Made by a program: the position numbers and the translations under genes. DNA of 37,105 bases, from NCBI GenBank assembly GCA_028287115.1, contig JAQBQF010000139.1, positions 1 to 37,105 of the forward strand, written 5' to 3'. The notes beneath the pieces were generated by a model, which ran no database searches, was not told where the DNA came from, and was given only the letters and a program-made list of their open reading frames with translations. Source of the DNA: Myxococcales bacterium. GTDB taxonomy: Bacteria; Myxococcota_A; Polyangia; Haliangiales; Haliangiaceae. Below, piece by piece: positions 8,318-16,504 of this stretch (position 1 is the stretch's first letter; each line of letters opens with the position of its first letter).

Positions 8318-8791
8318 TCACTGGCAAACGCAGGGCTGCATGTCGCATGACGAGACCTGAAGCACGACCTCGACCGCGCCCAAGCTGATGGTATTGCCCA
8401 CGATCACGTTGCGACGCTCGGGTGCAGGCGCGCTGTACGTGCTCGGATCCGCGGGTTTGCCCAAACAAACCGGCTTCACCGTGAGCAGCGCCGCGCCAGG
8501 CGGAACATCGAACGCGGTTACACCGTGACCGTCGCTGCAATTCCACTGTCGTGCGTCCGTGACGCCATTCACATCCCAGTCGAGCTCGATCAGATCGACC
8601 GGTATCCCGTTCCTGCAATCGATGAAACCGGCCGACGATCCGCTGCGCGGCCGCAACTTCCAGCTGAGCTCGACCGCGCCACCATTGACGTTCGTGCAGC
8701 CGTGAACGAGCAGACACAGCGTCGCGCATCGAACCCGTGTTAGCCAGGCAACGCACACACGGTGGGACAAGGAGAGAGGCTCTGGAGGCAT
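8318..8791 (-). CDS. Small Cys-rich lipoprotein, single-copy relative of the next gene
   Basis: About 157 residues if translated from the ATG at 8791; alternatives are ATG 8800 or GTG 8758. The GTG would give a neat 21-residue lipoprotein signal ending LCLLVHGC, so the start is unsettled. The mature sequence has L-S-W-K-L-R, then a Cys 15 residues later, then Q-W-N-C-S-D-G-H-G about 26 residues on, and a PPG turn. The downstream lipoprotein shows W-T-L-R, C, F-N-C-S-A-G-Q-G and PPG in the same order. The C-terminus is Cys-rich (SSCDMQPCVCQ). The pair is on one strand, 137 bp apart, and divergent from tolQ. Extracytoplasmic, function unknown. Confidence 0.65.
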   Translation of the reverse strand: MPPEPLSLSHRVCVAWLTRVRCATLCLLVHGCTNVNGGAVELSWKLRPRSGSSAGFIDCRNGIPVDLIELDWDVNGVTDARQWNCSDGHGVTAFDVPPGAALLTVKPVCLGKPADPSTYSAPAPERRNVIVGNTISLGAVEVVLQVSSCDMQPCVCQ

Positions 8792-8861
8792 CGAGACCAT
8801 AGACCGCTGGATTTGACCCGCCGGCACGCTGCGTGTTATCGCCCCTGCGAGAGTACTCATT

Positions 8862-9572
8862 ATGTCAGGGTTTTCGCCAGTCTGGACCATCGCTGCGGAC
8901 CTCGACATCGCCAGCCTGTTCAATCATGCGCATTGGATCGTCAAGGCGGTGATGATCGTCTTGGCGATCATGTTCGTGATCGGCGTGTACATCATCATCT
9001 ACAAGCGGATGTACATCGGCCGCGCGCAGAGCGAATCGACCAAGTTCACGGACTCGTTCTGGCGGTCTCGCGACATCGAGCAGATCTACAAGCAGGCGCA
9101 GGCGCTCAAGAACAGCCCGATCTCGCAGATGTTCGTCGCCGGGTACACCGAGCTGGCGAAGCTCGCGAGCGACAAAGAGCTCAAAGAGGATCGCGAAGGT
9201 AACCTCGCGAACATCGAGCGCGCGCTACGGCGTGCGCAGCTCGTCGAGACGACGAAGCTCGAGAACATGGTGCCGTTCCTCGCGACCACGGGCTCGGCGG
9301 CGCCGTTCATCGGCCTGTTCGGCACCGTCGTTGGCATCTTGATCACGTTCCTCGATATCGGCGCGTCGAAAGAGGCGTCCGCCGCTTCGATCAAGGTCGT
9401 CGGTCCCGACATCGCACAGGCACTGTTCGCGACGGCGATCGGCCTCGTCGCCGCGATCCCGGCGGTCATGGCCTACAACTACTTTCAGCGCCGGATCCGC
9501 GTGCTCCGCTCGGAGATGGACATGTTCGAGCAGGACTACCTGAACATCATCAAGCGTCATTTCTTGCGGTAA
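8862..9572 (+). CDS. tolQ: TolQ, proton-channel subunit of the Tol complex
   Basis: 236 residues, the usual TolQ/ExbB/MotA size. A membrane segment at about 25-48 is followed by a cytoplasmic loop rich in charge, then two further membrane segments near 140-165 and 182-203. The signature [20 protein letters not shown] precedes the second helix, and [20 protein letters not shown] makes the third; both are conserved in TolQ. It forms the inner-membrane stator that, with TolR, uses the proton gradient to drive TolA and so constrict the outer membrane at division. The gene starts a plus-strand cluster with tolR 6 bp later, tolA and tolB. TolQ rather than ExbB is chosen because of the tolB in the same run. 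Confidence 0.92.
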   Translation: MSGFSPVWTIAADLDIASLFNHAHWIVKAVMIVLAIMFVIGVYIIIYKRMYIGRAQSESTKFTDSFWRSRDIEQIYKQAQALKNSPISQMFVAGYTELAKLASDKELKEDREGNLANIERALRRAQLVETTKLENMVPFLATTGSAAPFIGLFGTVVGILITFLDIGASKEASAASIKVVGPDIAQALFATAIGLVAAIPAVMAYNYFQRRIRVLRSEMDMFEQDYLNIIKRHFLR

Positions 9573-9578
9573 CGCGCC

Positions 9579-10070
9579 ATGGGGATGAAAGCCGGCGGCG
9601 ACGACGAGTTGAACGCGGAGATCAACGTGACTCCGCTCGTCGATGTCATGCTCGTGCTGCTGATCATCTTCATGATCACGGCACCGATGATGAACACCGG
9701 CGTCAGCCTGGAGCTGCCACAGGTCACCGCGCAGGCCGCCGAGGATCCGGCCGGCAAGCTCGTGATGTCGATCTCGTGCGCCGAGCCGCTCGATCAGGTG
9801 GCCTCCGGCGCCGTGAAGTGCACCGGCACGAAGATCTTTCTCGGCGGAACCCAGGTGATGTGGAAGGAATTAGGGGCGAAGCTCAAGGCGAACGATCGCG
9901 TGCAGAAAGAGGGCAAGCTCTACATCGAGGCCGACACGCACTTGCAGTACGGCGTGGTGATCACCGCGATGGCCGTCGCGAAGAGCTCGGGCGTCGAGCA
10001 CGTCATGATGCTCACCAATCCCACCGATAACTTGAAGCTCGAAGACCTCGATCAAATCGCCAAGCACTGA
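9579..10070 (+). CDS. tolR: TolR, ExbD/TolR-family stator partner
   Basis: 163 residues. A short cytoplasmic N-terminus ([18 protein letters not shown]) leads into a single membrane helix, about residues 18-37. The Asp in [13 protein letters not shown] is the conserved proton-carrying residue of TolR/ExbD. The remainder is the periplasmic domain with [18 protein letters not shown], the conserved D-x-x-x-x-Y/H region. This domain is slightly longer than usual and contains a Cys pair (ISCAEPL; VKCTGTK) not typical of E. coli TolR. Located 6 bp after tolQ and 16 bp before tolA, so translation is probably coupled. Confidence 0.92.
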   Translation: MGMKAGGDDELNAEINVTPLVDVMLVLLIIFMITAPMMNTGVSLELPQVTAQAAEDPAGKLVMSISCAEPLDQVASGAVKCTGTKIFLGGTQVMWKELGAKLKANDRVQKEGKLYIEADTHLQYGVVITAMAVAKSSGVEHVMMLTNPTDNLKLEDLDQIAKH

Positions 10071-10086
10071 CAGGCGTCTAACCGGT

Positions 10087-10791
10087 ATGTCCTTCAAAGA
10101 CAGCGAGATCCATGCAGTTTCGATCGTCGGCACGCTCGTGCTGACGGCGACACTGTTTGGACCGGCCGTGTTGTTGGGCGGTGGCGGCGGCGACAACACC
10201 GGCATCAAGCTCGACCAGATGGAGTCGATCGAAGCGTCGATCGCATATCGCAAGACGCCGCAGAAGCAGCCGCAGAAGAAGGTCAAGGAGCCCGACCCGG
10301 TCGAGAAGCCCGAAGGCATCAACCACGACGAAAAGAAAGTGGTCGAGAAGAAGCCCGAAGACAAGAAGCCGGCCAAGCCCGACGATCCGAAAGATCCGTT
10401 CGCGAAGTACAAGCACGCGAGCGACGACGACACGCAGACCGGCAAGCCGACGACGGCGCCCGGCGACTTCAACGGCAACGAGAAGGGCTACGCCGAGGAC
10501 ACCAAGGGCGACCCGTACTGGGGCCGGTTACGCGGCGACATGCAGTACGCGCCGCCCGAGATCTCCAAAGGCGATAGCGCGCCGGTCGGCTGCATTCACC
10601 TCACGCCAGAGGGCAAGATTGTCGACACGAAATGGGAGCACGATTCCGGCGATGATTTGCAGACCGCGGCAGAAGCTGCGATCAAACAGCTCGTCAAAGC
10701 TCGCAACGAGCATCCCGAAGCGGTTCCGACTCACCTGCTGTCTGCTACGACCAAATGGTTATGTTTCAAGTTCACCGTAAAGGCACCGTAG
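10087..10791 (+). CDS. tolA: TolA-like envelope-spanning protein with TonB-type C-terminus
   Basis: 234 residues. An N-terminal membrane segment near residues 10-32 ([20 protein letters not shown]) anchors it. Residues about 60-135 are a Lys/Asp/Glu/Pro-rich rod ([18 protein letters not shown]), and the C-terminal ~85 residues form a TonB/TolA-like domain ([21 protein letters not shown], then a helix and a final strand). A Cys near 174 and one near 226 fit the disulfide seen in some TolA C-terminal domains. It is much shorter than E. coli TolA (421 residues), chiefly in the rod. Position between tolR and tolB supports TolA rather than TonB. The stop overlaps the start of tolB by 37 bp. Confidence 0.8.
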   Translation: MSFKDSEIHAVSIVGTLVLTATLFGPAVLLGGGGGDNTGIKLDQMESIEASIAYRKTPQKQPQKKVKEPDPVEKPEGINHDEKKVVEKKPEDKKPAKPDDPKDPFAKYKHASDDDTQTGKPTTAPGDFNGNEKGYAEDTKGDPYWGRLRGDMQYAPPEISKGDSAPVGCIHLTPEGKIVDTKWEHDSGDDLQTAAEAAIKQLVKARNEHPEAVPTHLLSATTKWLCFKFTVKAP

Positions 10792-12053
10792 TCCTCGCCG
10801 CGCTGCTGGCGTTCGGAAGCTCGAAGGCGCGTGCCGACGAGCCGAGCGGGGGCGTCGTGATCGACGTCTCGGGTCAGAAGGCCGGCAAGTATCCGATCGC
10901 GACGCCGGTCGCACCGGAAGGCGATTCGATCGCAAAAGAGATCGCGCAGATCGAAGCGTTCGACTTCTCGGTCGCCGGCGTGTTCAAGGTCCTCGATCCG
11001 ACGTCGTTCCTCGCGGACCTCAAGTCCGAAGGCCTCGGGATCGAGCCGCAGAAATGGAAAGACGTCGGCGCGTACGGCGTGACGAAGTACAAGGTCAGCG
11101 GCGACTCGATCGAATTCAAGCTCTTCGAGGTCGCGAAGGGCAACACGGCCGTCCTATCGAAGACCTACTCGCGCAAAGGCGAGCTGCGGTCTGCCGTCCA
11201 CCGGTGGTGCAACGAGGTCTACACTTACTACACGAAGGAGCCCGGCTTCTTCGGCTCGAAGATCGCGTTCACCGCGAAGGGCAAAGGCTCGAGCGCGATC
11301 TACGCGATGGACTTCGACGGCAACGGCGCGTACTCGGTGTCGCGTAACAGCTCGACGAACATCCTCGCGGCCTGGTCGCCGTCGGGCGGGCAGATCGCGT
11401 ACACGTCGTTCATGCGGTCGAACCCCGACCTCTACGTCGCGCCTGCCGGCGGCGGTCGCCCGAAGCGAATCTCGGCGCAGCGCGGGATGAACACCGGCGC
11501 CTCGTGGTCGCCCGACGGCAGCAAGCTCGCCGTCACGCTGTCCAAAGACGGCAACCCCGAGATCTACATCATCAACGCGACCGACGGTGCGATCGTGAAA
11601 CGCCTGACGCAAGACAAGGCGATCGACACCTCGCCCGCGTGGTCGCCCGATGGCAGCACGATCGCGTTCGTCAGCGATCGCAACGGCGGTCCGCAGATCT
11701 TCGTCGTGCCCGCGAGCGGCGGCGCCGCGAAGCAGGTCTCGTTCAACGGCAACTACAACACCACGCCGACCTGGTCGCCCAAGCAGGGCAAGAAGATCAT
11801 CGCGTACACGACGCGCGATGGCAGCACCTACGACATCGTCGCGCTCGACATCGACACGAAAGTCATGACTCGGATCACGCAGAACGAAGGCCAGAACGAA
11901 GAGCCCTCGTTCTCGCCCAACGGCCGCGCGATCGCGTTCGCTCGCACGGGCCAGGGGATCTTCATCGCCAACGCCGACGGCACCGGCAAAGCCGTCAAAA
12001 TCTACAGTGGCTCGGCGACGGGCATCGACTGGGGTCCCGCTCCCAAGGAGTAG
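10755..12053 (+). CDS. tolB: TolB, periplasmic beta-propeller of the Tol-Pal system
   Basis: 432 residues. The signal peptide ends SSKARA before DEPSGG. An N-terminal alpha/beta domain, about residues 30-165, is followed by the propeller whose blades carry [42 protein letters not shown] and [10 protein letters not shown]. It normally shuttles between Pal and the TolA C-terminus. The start at 10755 overlaps tolA; a second ATG six bases later (10761) is equally possible. In most Gram-negatives pal follows directly. Here the TolB stop abuts, with no gap, the stop of a convergent gene, so pal must be elsewhere if present. Confidence 0.93.
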   Translation: MVMFQVHRKGTVVLAALLAFGSSKARADEPSGGVVIDVSGQKAGKYPIATPVAPEGDSIAKEIAQIEAFDFSVAGVFKVLDPTSFLADLKSEGLGIEPQKWKDVGAYGVTKYKVSGDSIEFKLFEVAKGNTAVLSKTYSRKGELRSAVHRWCNEVYTYYTKEPGFFGSKIAFTAKGKGSSAIYAMDFDGNGAYSVSRNSSTNILAAWSPSGGQIAYTSFMRSNPDLYVAPAGGGRPKRISAQRGMNTGASWSPDGSKLAVTLSKDGNPEIYIINATDGAIVKRLTQDKAIDTSPAWSPDGSTIAFVSDRNGGPQIFVVPASGGAAKQVSFNGNYNTTPTWSPKQGKKIIAYTTRDGSTYDIVALDIDTKVMTRITQNEGQNEEPSFSPNGRAIAFARTGQGIFIANADGTGKAVKIYSGSATGIDWGPAPKE

Positions 12054-13148
12054 TCACGACGCGGGGCGGCCATGCAGCGCGACGTAATTCGCGAGCCGCT
12101 CGGGCGTCACCAGGCCGACGGGCTGACCGTGGTCGACAACGATCGCGACCGCTTCAGGGGATGCGCGGAGGCGCTCGAGCACGACATCGAGCGAATCGTC
12201 CGGCGCCACGGTGACGATCTCGTGATGCGGCGCGGTCGCGACCGTCGCGTCGGGGCCGGCATGCGCGAGCGCGCTCGCGACGTCACCGCGGGTCAGCACG
12301 CCGATCGGCTGGCCGTGGTCGATCACCGGCAACTCGTTTTGCCCGCCGGACACGAGCAACGCCGCGGCATCCTCGAGGGGCTGTTCGGGTGACACGGTCT
12401 CGATCCGCCGCAGCATCGCCGCGCTGACCGGCACACCGTGGAGCGCGGACTTGAGGTGCACCATCGCGCGCTCCTGCGAAGCGCCCATCCACACGACGAA
12501 CGCGATCAGCACGAGGAACGGGTTGTAGAGCAGGCCGTAGAATCCGATCAGCACGGCGAACACGCGGCCGAGCGTGCCTGCGATCTCGGTTGCACGCTCG
12601 CGGCCGAGCTTCAACGCGAGCAAAGCGCGCAGCGCGCGTCCGCCGTCCATCGGAAACGCCGGAACCATGTTGAACGCCGCCAAGCCGATGTTGATCCAGA
12701 ACAGCTGGGCGAGAAACGATCCCGAGAGGCTCGTCACGGACCCGAGGCTGGTCTGGCCGCCCGTCGCGGTGATGCCGATCCAGATCACACCAGCAATCGC
12801 GAGGTTGATCGCCGGACCGACGACCGCGACGGCGAGCTCCTGCGTCGGCTTCTCGGGCATCTGCTCGAGAGTTGCGATTCCGCCGATCGGAAGCAGCATG
12901 ATGTCGCGCGTCCGATAGCCAAACCGCCGTGCGACAAATGCATGCCCGAGCTCGTGGACGAGCACCGCGGTGAACACGGCAACGACCAGCAACAAGCCGA
13001 CGGCAGTTCCTCGCGCGCCCGCTCCGGTGCTCGCGTAGGTGACCGCGATCCACGCGAGCAGCAGGATCAGCGTCAGGTGCACGCGGATCGCGATGCCTCC
13101 GACCGCACCGAGCCTCCACCACCACCACGATCGCTGCGTCCTCGCCAT
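12054..13148 (-). CDS. Site-2-type intramembrane metalloprotease (M50) with CBS pair
   Basis: 364 residues from the ATG at 13148, which begins MARTQRSWWWW; upstream in-frame codons lack coding character. The zinc motif HELGH (His65, Glu66, His69) sits in a membrane helix, and the third ligand region is FPMDGGRALRAL in a later helix. Six or so membrane segments occupy residues 20-230, and two CBS domains fill the C-terminal 130 residues (PVSAAMLRRIETVSPEQ and ATAPHHEIVTVAPDD). This is the group III S2P architecture (Rip3/SpoIVFB-like with CBS), which cleaves membrane proteins such as anti-sigma factors, with the CBS pair probably sensing an adenine nucleotide. No substrate gene is adjacent. 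Convergent with tolB, divergent from the OsmC-like gene. Confidence 0.9.
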   Translation of the reverse strand: MARTQRSWWWWRLGAVGGIAIRVHLTLILLLAWIAVTYASTGAGARGTAVGLLLVVAVFTAVLVHELGHAFVARRFGYRTRDIMLLPIGGIATLEQMPEKPTQELAVAVVGPAINLAIAGVIWIGITATGGQTSLGSVTSLSGSFLAQLFWINIGLAAFNMVPAFPMDGGRALRALLALKLGRERATEIAGTLGRVFAVLIGFYGLLYNPFLVLIAFVVWMGASQERAMVHLKSALHGVPVSAAMLRRIETVSPEQPLEDAAALLVSGGQNELPVIDHGQPIGVLTRGDVASALAHAGPDATVATAPHHEIVTVAPDDSLDVVLERLRASPEAVAIVVDHGQPVGLVTPERLANYVALHGRPAS

Positions 13149-13267
13149 GGACCGAACAGGTTCAAGGCATGTGCCATCACCGCTCGAACAAAAGCTGTGC
13201 GCGCCGGATCGCCACGTGGCGCGCCCGCACATGAATGCATGGAACGGATCGTGCTCTATGCGCCTTT

Positions 13268-13723
13268 ATGCCCACCCCGTTTCCACATCAATACGAGACC
13301 ACGTTGGTCCGTACGTGGAGCTCGCGGGGACGACTCGAGGCTGCGTCGCGGCCGTCGATCCCGTGTAGCCCCTCTCCTCAATTCGACGGAGACGAGACCT
13401 CGTGGTCCGCCGAGCAACTGCTGCTCTCGTCGTTGGTGATGTGCCTCCTCACCACGTTCGACGCATTCGCGGCGCGCGATCGAGTCACCGTCTTCTCGTG
13501 GCAAGCGCGCGTTTCCGGGACGCTCGACAAGATCGCACGTGGTCTCGCGTTCACCGAGCTCACGATCGCCGTCGAGATCGAGACCGACGACGCCGCGCAG
13601 GCGCGCGCGACTCTCGAGGACGCACAACGCCACTGCTTGGTCGCAAACATGTTGAAGGTGCCCGTCAACGTCGTCGCAGACATCCGCGATAAGAAGGACG
13701 GCGCGGTTCGCGAAGCGAGCTGA
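13268..13723 (+). CDS. OsmC-family thiol peroxidase-like protein
   Basis: 151 residues from the ATG at 13268 (MPTPFPHQYETTLVRT). An OsmC fold is indicated by the strand-rich start, the helix SAEQLLLSSLVMCLLTTFDAFA with the first catalytic-type Cys59, and the second at Cys123 in AQRHCLVANML. Two such cysteines in these positions reduce organic hydroperoxides in Ohr/OsmC. The second motif (HCLVAN) is close to the CPVSN of classic members. It is likely a cytosolic protein coping with peroxides; the exact subfamily is not assigned. A longer in-frame start at 13235 lacks a good upstream site. Divergent from the M50 protease with 119 bp between starts, a probable shared promoter region. Confidence 0.75.
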   Translation: MPTPFPHQYETTLVRTWSSRGRLEAASRPSIPCSPSPQFDGDETSWSAEQLLLSSLVMCLLTTFDAFAARDRVTVFSWQARVSGTLDKIARGLAFTELTIAVEIETDDAAQARATLEDAQRHCLVANMLKVPVNVVADIRDKKDGAVREAS

Positions 13724-13777
13724 GGCTCAGAGAACCTCTGATTGTGACGCCGGCGCGCTCTGATACGCTGCGCGTCC

Positions 13778-14230
13778 TTGCAACGCACGCTTGTCGCGCT
13801 CGCCGTGGTGGCCGGATGTGGATCCTCTGCTTCGGATCCGCAGGTTGCCGCACTCGTCTTCGATCCGTGTCAGCTCGCTGTCACCGGCGACGCGACAGAT
13901 GATCAGCGAGCGAGCATCGCCGACGCGATCGCGATGTGGCACGCGCGCATCGATCCGTCTGCGCCGACGCTCGGCATCGCGTTTCGCAGCGCCCCTGTGG
14001 TGGACATGGGCTTCTACGACGACACGACCGGGACGATCTTCGTCAACCTCGACCTCGTCGATCCGAGGCAGCGCACGATCACGATCGCCCACGAGCTCGG
14101 CCATGCCTTCGGCCTGCTCCATGTCACCGATCGCCCGTCGGTGATGAATCCGGCCAACCTCACCATCGCGCCGAACGACGCCGATCTCGCTGCGGTCGCA
14201 GAACGGTGGGGAACCTGCAAGTTAAACTGA
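13778..14230 (+). CDS. Metzincin-type zinc metalloprotease lipoprotein
   Basis: 150 residues with a TTG start. The signal reads LVALAVVAGC with Cys14 lipidated. The motif HELGHAFGLLH (His105, Glu106, His109, His115) has the full metzincin spacing HExxHxxGxxH, and SVMNP (Met123) gives the Met-turn eight residues later. This is the matrixin/astacin zinc site. It is very short for a metzincin protease: no propeptide and only about 85 residues precede the zinc helix, which is nonetheless enough for a minimal catalytic domain. Cys31 and Cys147 could pair. Anchored in the envelope, it may process surface proteins; the substrate is unknown. The TTG is chosen because no ATG or GTG gives a signal peptide. 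Confidence 0.75.
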   Translation: MQRTLVALAVVAGCGSSASDPQVAALVFDPCQLAVTGDATDDQRASIADAIAMWHARIDPSAPTLGIAFRSAPVVDMGFYDDTTGTIFVNLDLVDPRQRTITIAHELGHAFGLLHVTDRPSVMNPANLTIAPNDADLAAVAERWGTCKLN

Positions 14231-14349
14231 CGTAACGCCCTAAGAAAAACTTGGAGAACCGTTTGGGCGGGATTCTGTGTACGGTTAACGATGATGCTGC
14301 CGCGTTTTGCGGCGTCCTGCATCTGTGTATTCTCGAAAGCATCTCTGTC

Positions 14350-14610
14350 ATGTCCAGGCGGATTGTAGTCATCGGGGAGCAGGCGGAGCCGCTGGCCCAA
14401 TCGCTGAGAGCGAATGGGTTCGAGTGCGAAGTCGTGTCGACGATGCCCGTCGTGCCCGGCGCAACTCTTGCGGAGCTCGAGCGCTACGCGATCCTCGAGA
14501 CGCTGAAATCCACCGGCGGCTCGACGACCAAGGCCGCTGAGATTCTCGGGATCAGCGTCCGCACGATCCAGTATCGGTTGCACGCTTATAACGACCGCCG
14601 CAGCGGTTAG
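14350..14610 (+). CDS. Small Fis-type HTH protein
   Basis: 86 residues from ATG 14350. The C-terminal ~45 residues ([18 protein letters not shown], then [19 protein letters not shown]) are the Fis/NtrC-type HTH. The N-terminal 40 residues ([17 protein letters not shown]) look like the first strand and helix of a receiver-type domain but lack the phosphoacceptor region. It resembles the DNA-binding tail of ActR/NtrC regulators standing free, so it probably binds DNA as a dimer without a sigma-54 ATPase. A longer version from a TTG at 14251 is conceivable. Downstream gene is convergent, with the two stop codons sharing four bases (14607-14610). Confidence 0.7.
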   Translation: MSRRIVVIGEQAEPLAQSLRANGFECEVVSTMPVVPGATLAELERYAILETLKSTGGSTTKAAEILGISVRTIQYRLHAYNDRRSG

Positions 14611-15503
14611 CGCAGGTGGTGCTTCGCCGCCTCGGCGATCGGATCGGCCACGCAGATCCGATTCGAGGCATGCACGATCGTGTCGCACGTGATGATGCCC
14701 GCAGCGCCCGCCGACGTTAGATCGTCGAGGACGTTGTCTGCGAACACCGCGTGAATCGCGACGCACATCGGCGGTGCCGCGCCCGCGGCACGCAACTGGC
14801 GCGTCGCCTCGATCATCGTCTTGCCCGTCGACACGATGTCGTCGATCAACACGGGCGTGTGCCCGTCGAGCGTGTGGCCCTGCGAGACGAGGGGTGAGGA
14901 GATCGACACGTCGCGATCGCCGCGTCGCGTCTTCTCGAGGATCACGAACGGTGCGCCGCATCCCGCCGCGACGGCAGACACCCACTGCGCACTCTCGGCA
15001 TCGGGCCCGATCAGCATCGGCCTCTCGACTTCCGCCGCGACCCACCGCGCGATCTCCGGCGCCGAGCGCGCGATCGAGGTCGGGATCGAATAGAGCCCCT
15101 CGAGTGCCGCATGACGATGGAGGTGCGGATCGACCGTCACCATCCAGTCGACCGTGCCCGACACGAGCTGCGCGAAGTAGCGCGATGTGACGCCCTCCCC
15201 GGCCTTGAACCGAACATCTTGGCGCATGAACGCGAGGTACGGCGCGACGAGCCCCACGCGCTTCGCGCCGAGATCCCGCGCCGTGGCGGCGAGAAACGCG
15301 ACCGCGAGAAACTTCTCTGCCGGCCTCGGATAGAGGCTGCCGACCAGGATCACGTCGCGACCGGTCAGGTCGTGGTCGATCCGGACGTAGAGCTCGCCGT
15401 CGGGGAATTGCCGGACTTCCGGCGAGATCAGCTCGGCGTCGAGCTTCGCAGCCAATTTTTTCGCGTGGTCTTCACTGCCTGCGATCGCGATAACAACTGC
15501 CAC
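14607..15503 (-). CDS. prs: Ribose-phosphate pyrophosphokinase (PRPP synthetase)
   Basis: 298 residues. The N-terminal half has the FPDGE motif (33-37) that contacts ATP. Mid-protein are [20 protein letters not shown] and VDPHLHRH, corresponding to the ATP/Mg regions (RQD and VD-x-H). The C-terminal half carries the PRPP loop [14 protein letters not shown], about residues 215-230, and ends like other Prs proteins. It makes PRPP from ribose 5-phosphate and ATP for nucleotides, His and Trp. It is shorter than the ~315-residue housekeeping bacterial enzyme and diverges in the flexible-loop region (FKAGEGVTS), so it may be the class II/III-like or a second copy. The gene is transcribed alone here. 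Confidence 0.85.
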   Translation of the reverse strand: MAVVIAIAGSEDHAKKLAAKLDAELISPEVRQFPDGELYVRIDHDLTGRDVILVGSLYPRPAEKFLAVAFLAATARDLGAKRVGLVAPYLAFMRQDVRFKAGEGVTSRYFAQLVSGTVDWMVTVDPHLHRHAALEGLYSIPTSIARSAPEIARWVAAEVERPMLIGPDAESAQWVSAVAAGCGAPFVILEKTRRGDRDVSISSPLVSQGHTLDGHTPVLIDDIVSTGKTMIEATRQLRAAGAAPPMCVAIHAVFADNVLDDLTSAGAAGIITCDTIVHASNRICVADPIAEAAKHHLR

Positions 15504-15544
15504 CGACCGAGCCTATCAAGTCGGCGTCCGGAGCGGGCGGGTAA

Positions 15545-16504
15545 CTACAGCGCTTTGAGAGGCGTGAGCCGCAGCAACATCGGAATCACTTTGCCGCTCG
15601 TGACGATTGCCATGTGCTCGTACTGCGAGCGGATGTAGAGCAGCTTCGCCGTGCGCTCGCGCCGACTCCATTCGCTGCGCGAGTCCGGCATCCTCTCGCG
15701 CGCGACCGCGAACTTGTACTTCTTCGCGAATCCGCTCGACTCCTGCGCCGTGCTCGCGCCGACGACGATCAACTTGTGCTCGTCCGCGCGCTTGCCCGAG
15801 CCGATGTATTCGTCGAACGCGGATTCACCCGCGTACATCGCATCGAGCAAGATGATCTGCTCGACCATCCTGTGATCGACCCACTGCATCACCGTGCGGA
15901 ACGCGCCCGAGTGACCCATCACGATCACGGGCCCATCCGGGAAGTGAATGTTCGCGCGCGAGATGGCGCGGCGCAGATCCTTGAACGCCGGCCACTTGAC
16001 CGAATCCTCGTTGCCGACCGGCGCATCCGGCACGACGAACAGCGCGTTCTGGTGGCTCGCTCGAAACTGCCGCGCGAGATTGTGATCGCGCCAGGCGCCA
16101 TCGGCGTCGGTGTAGTAGCCGTGCACGTAGACGACCGTGCCGGCAGTCTCGCGGTCATAACCGTCGGGAACCCACACGTGCACCGCGCCGGCCGCCGTCC
16201 TGATCCGCCAGTGCTTGCCGCCGGCCACCGTGTCTTCTTGCTTCTCGAGCCGACCGTCGCCGTCGTCCTTCTCGCGTTCGTGGCGGGCCGCGTGCGGCGT
16301 CGGATTCATCAGCCGCGCCTTGCTGCCGGCGATCGGAGGCGGTGCCGGCTGGTTCTCGCCGGGCGTGCCCGGGGCATCTTCCGTCGGAAGCGGCGAGCTC
16401 GTCAGCGGCTCGGCTTCGATCGGGCTCGTGCTCCCCTGCGGTTCGTCGTCTGCAATGGCAGGCGTTGCTGCGAACAGCACCGCCGCGAGGAGCACCATCT
16501 TCAT
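15545..16504 (-). CDS. Secreted alpha/beta-hydrolase-fold protein
   Basis: 319 residues. The signal peptide is about MKMVLLAAVLFAATPAIA. Residues 20-90 are a Pro/Glu-rich linker. The hydrolase core has an oxyanion motif VYVHGYYTDADG near residue 125, the elbow VIVMGHSGAFR with Ser199, an acid candidate in LLDAMYAGES, and a His in SQYEHMAIV near the C-terminus. A catalytic triad is thus plausible. It is an extracytoplasmic esterase/peptidase-like enzyme; the substrate is unknown. The start codon overlaps the stop of the upstream gene by four bases, so both are in one transcript with the 17724-18284 gene. Third gene of the operon. Confidence 0.8.
   Translation of the reverse strand: MKMVLLAAVLFAATPAIADDEPQGSTSPIEAEPLTSSPLPTEDAPGTPGENQPAPPPIAGSKARLMNPTPHAARHEREKDDGDGRLEKQEDTVAGGKHWRIRTAAGAVHVWVPDGYDRETAGTVVYVHGYYTDADGAWRDHNLARQFRASHQNALFVVPDAPVGNEDSVKWPAFKDLRRAISRANIHFPDGPVIVMGHSGAFRTVMQWVDHRMVEQIILLDAMYAGESAFDEYIGSGKRADEHKLIVVGASTAQESSGFAKKYKFAVARERMPDSRSEWSRRERTAKLLYIRSQYEHMAIVTSGKVIPMLLRLTPLKAL

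Noticed and set aside
14298..14312. Stem GCCGC-GTTTT-GCGGC as a terminator before the Fis-like gene
   Set aside because: No T-run follows, it lies inside the possible longer reading frame, and such short GC stems are expected by chance here.
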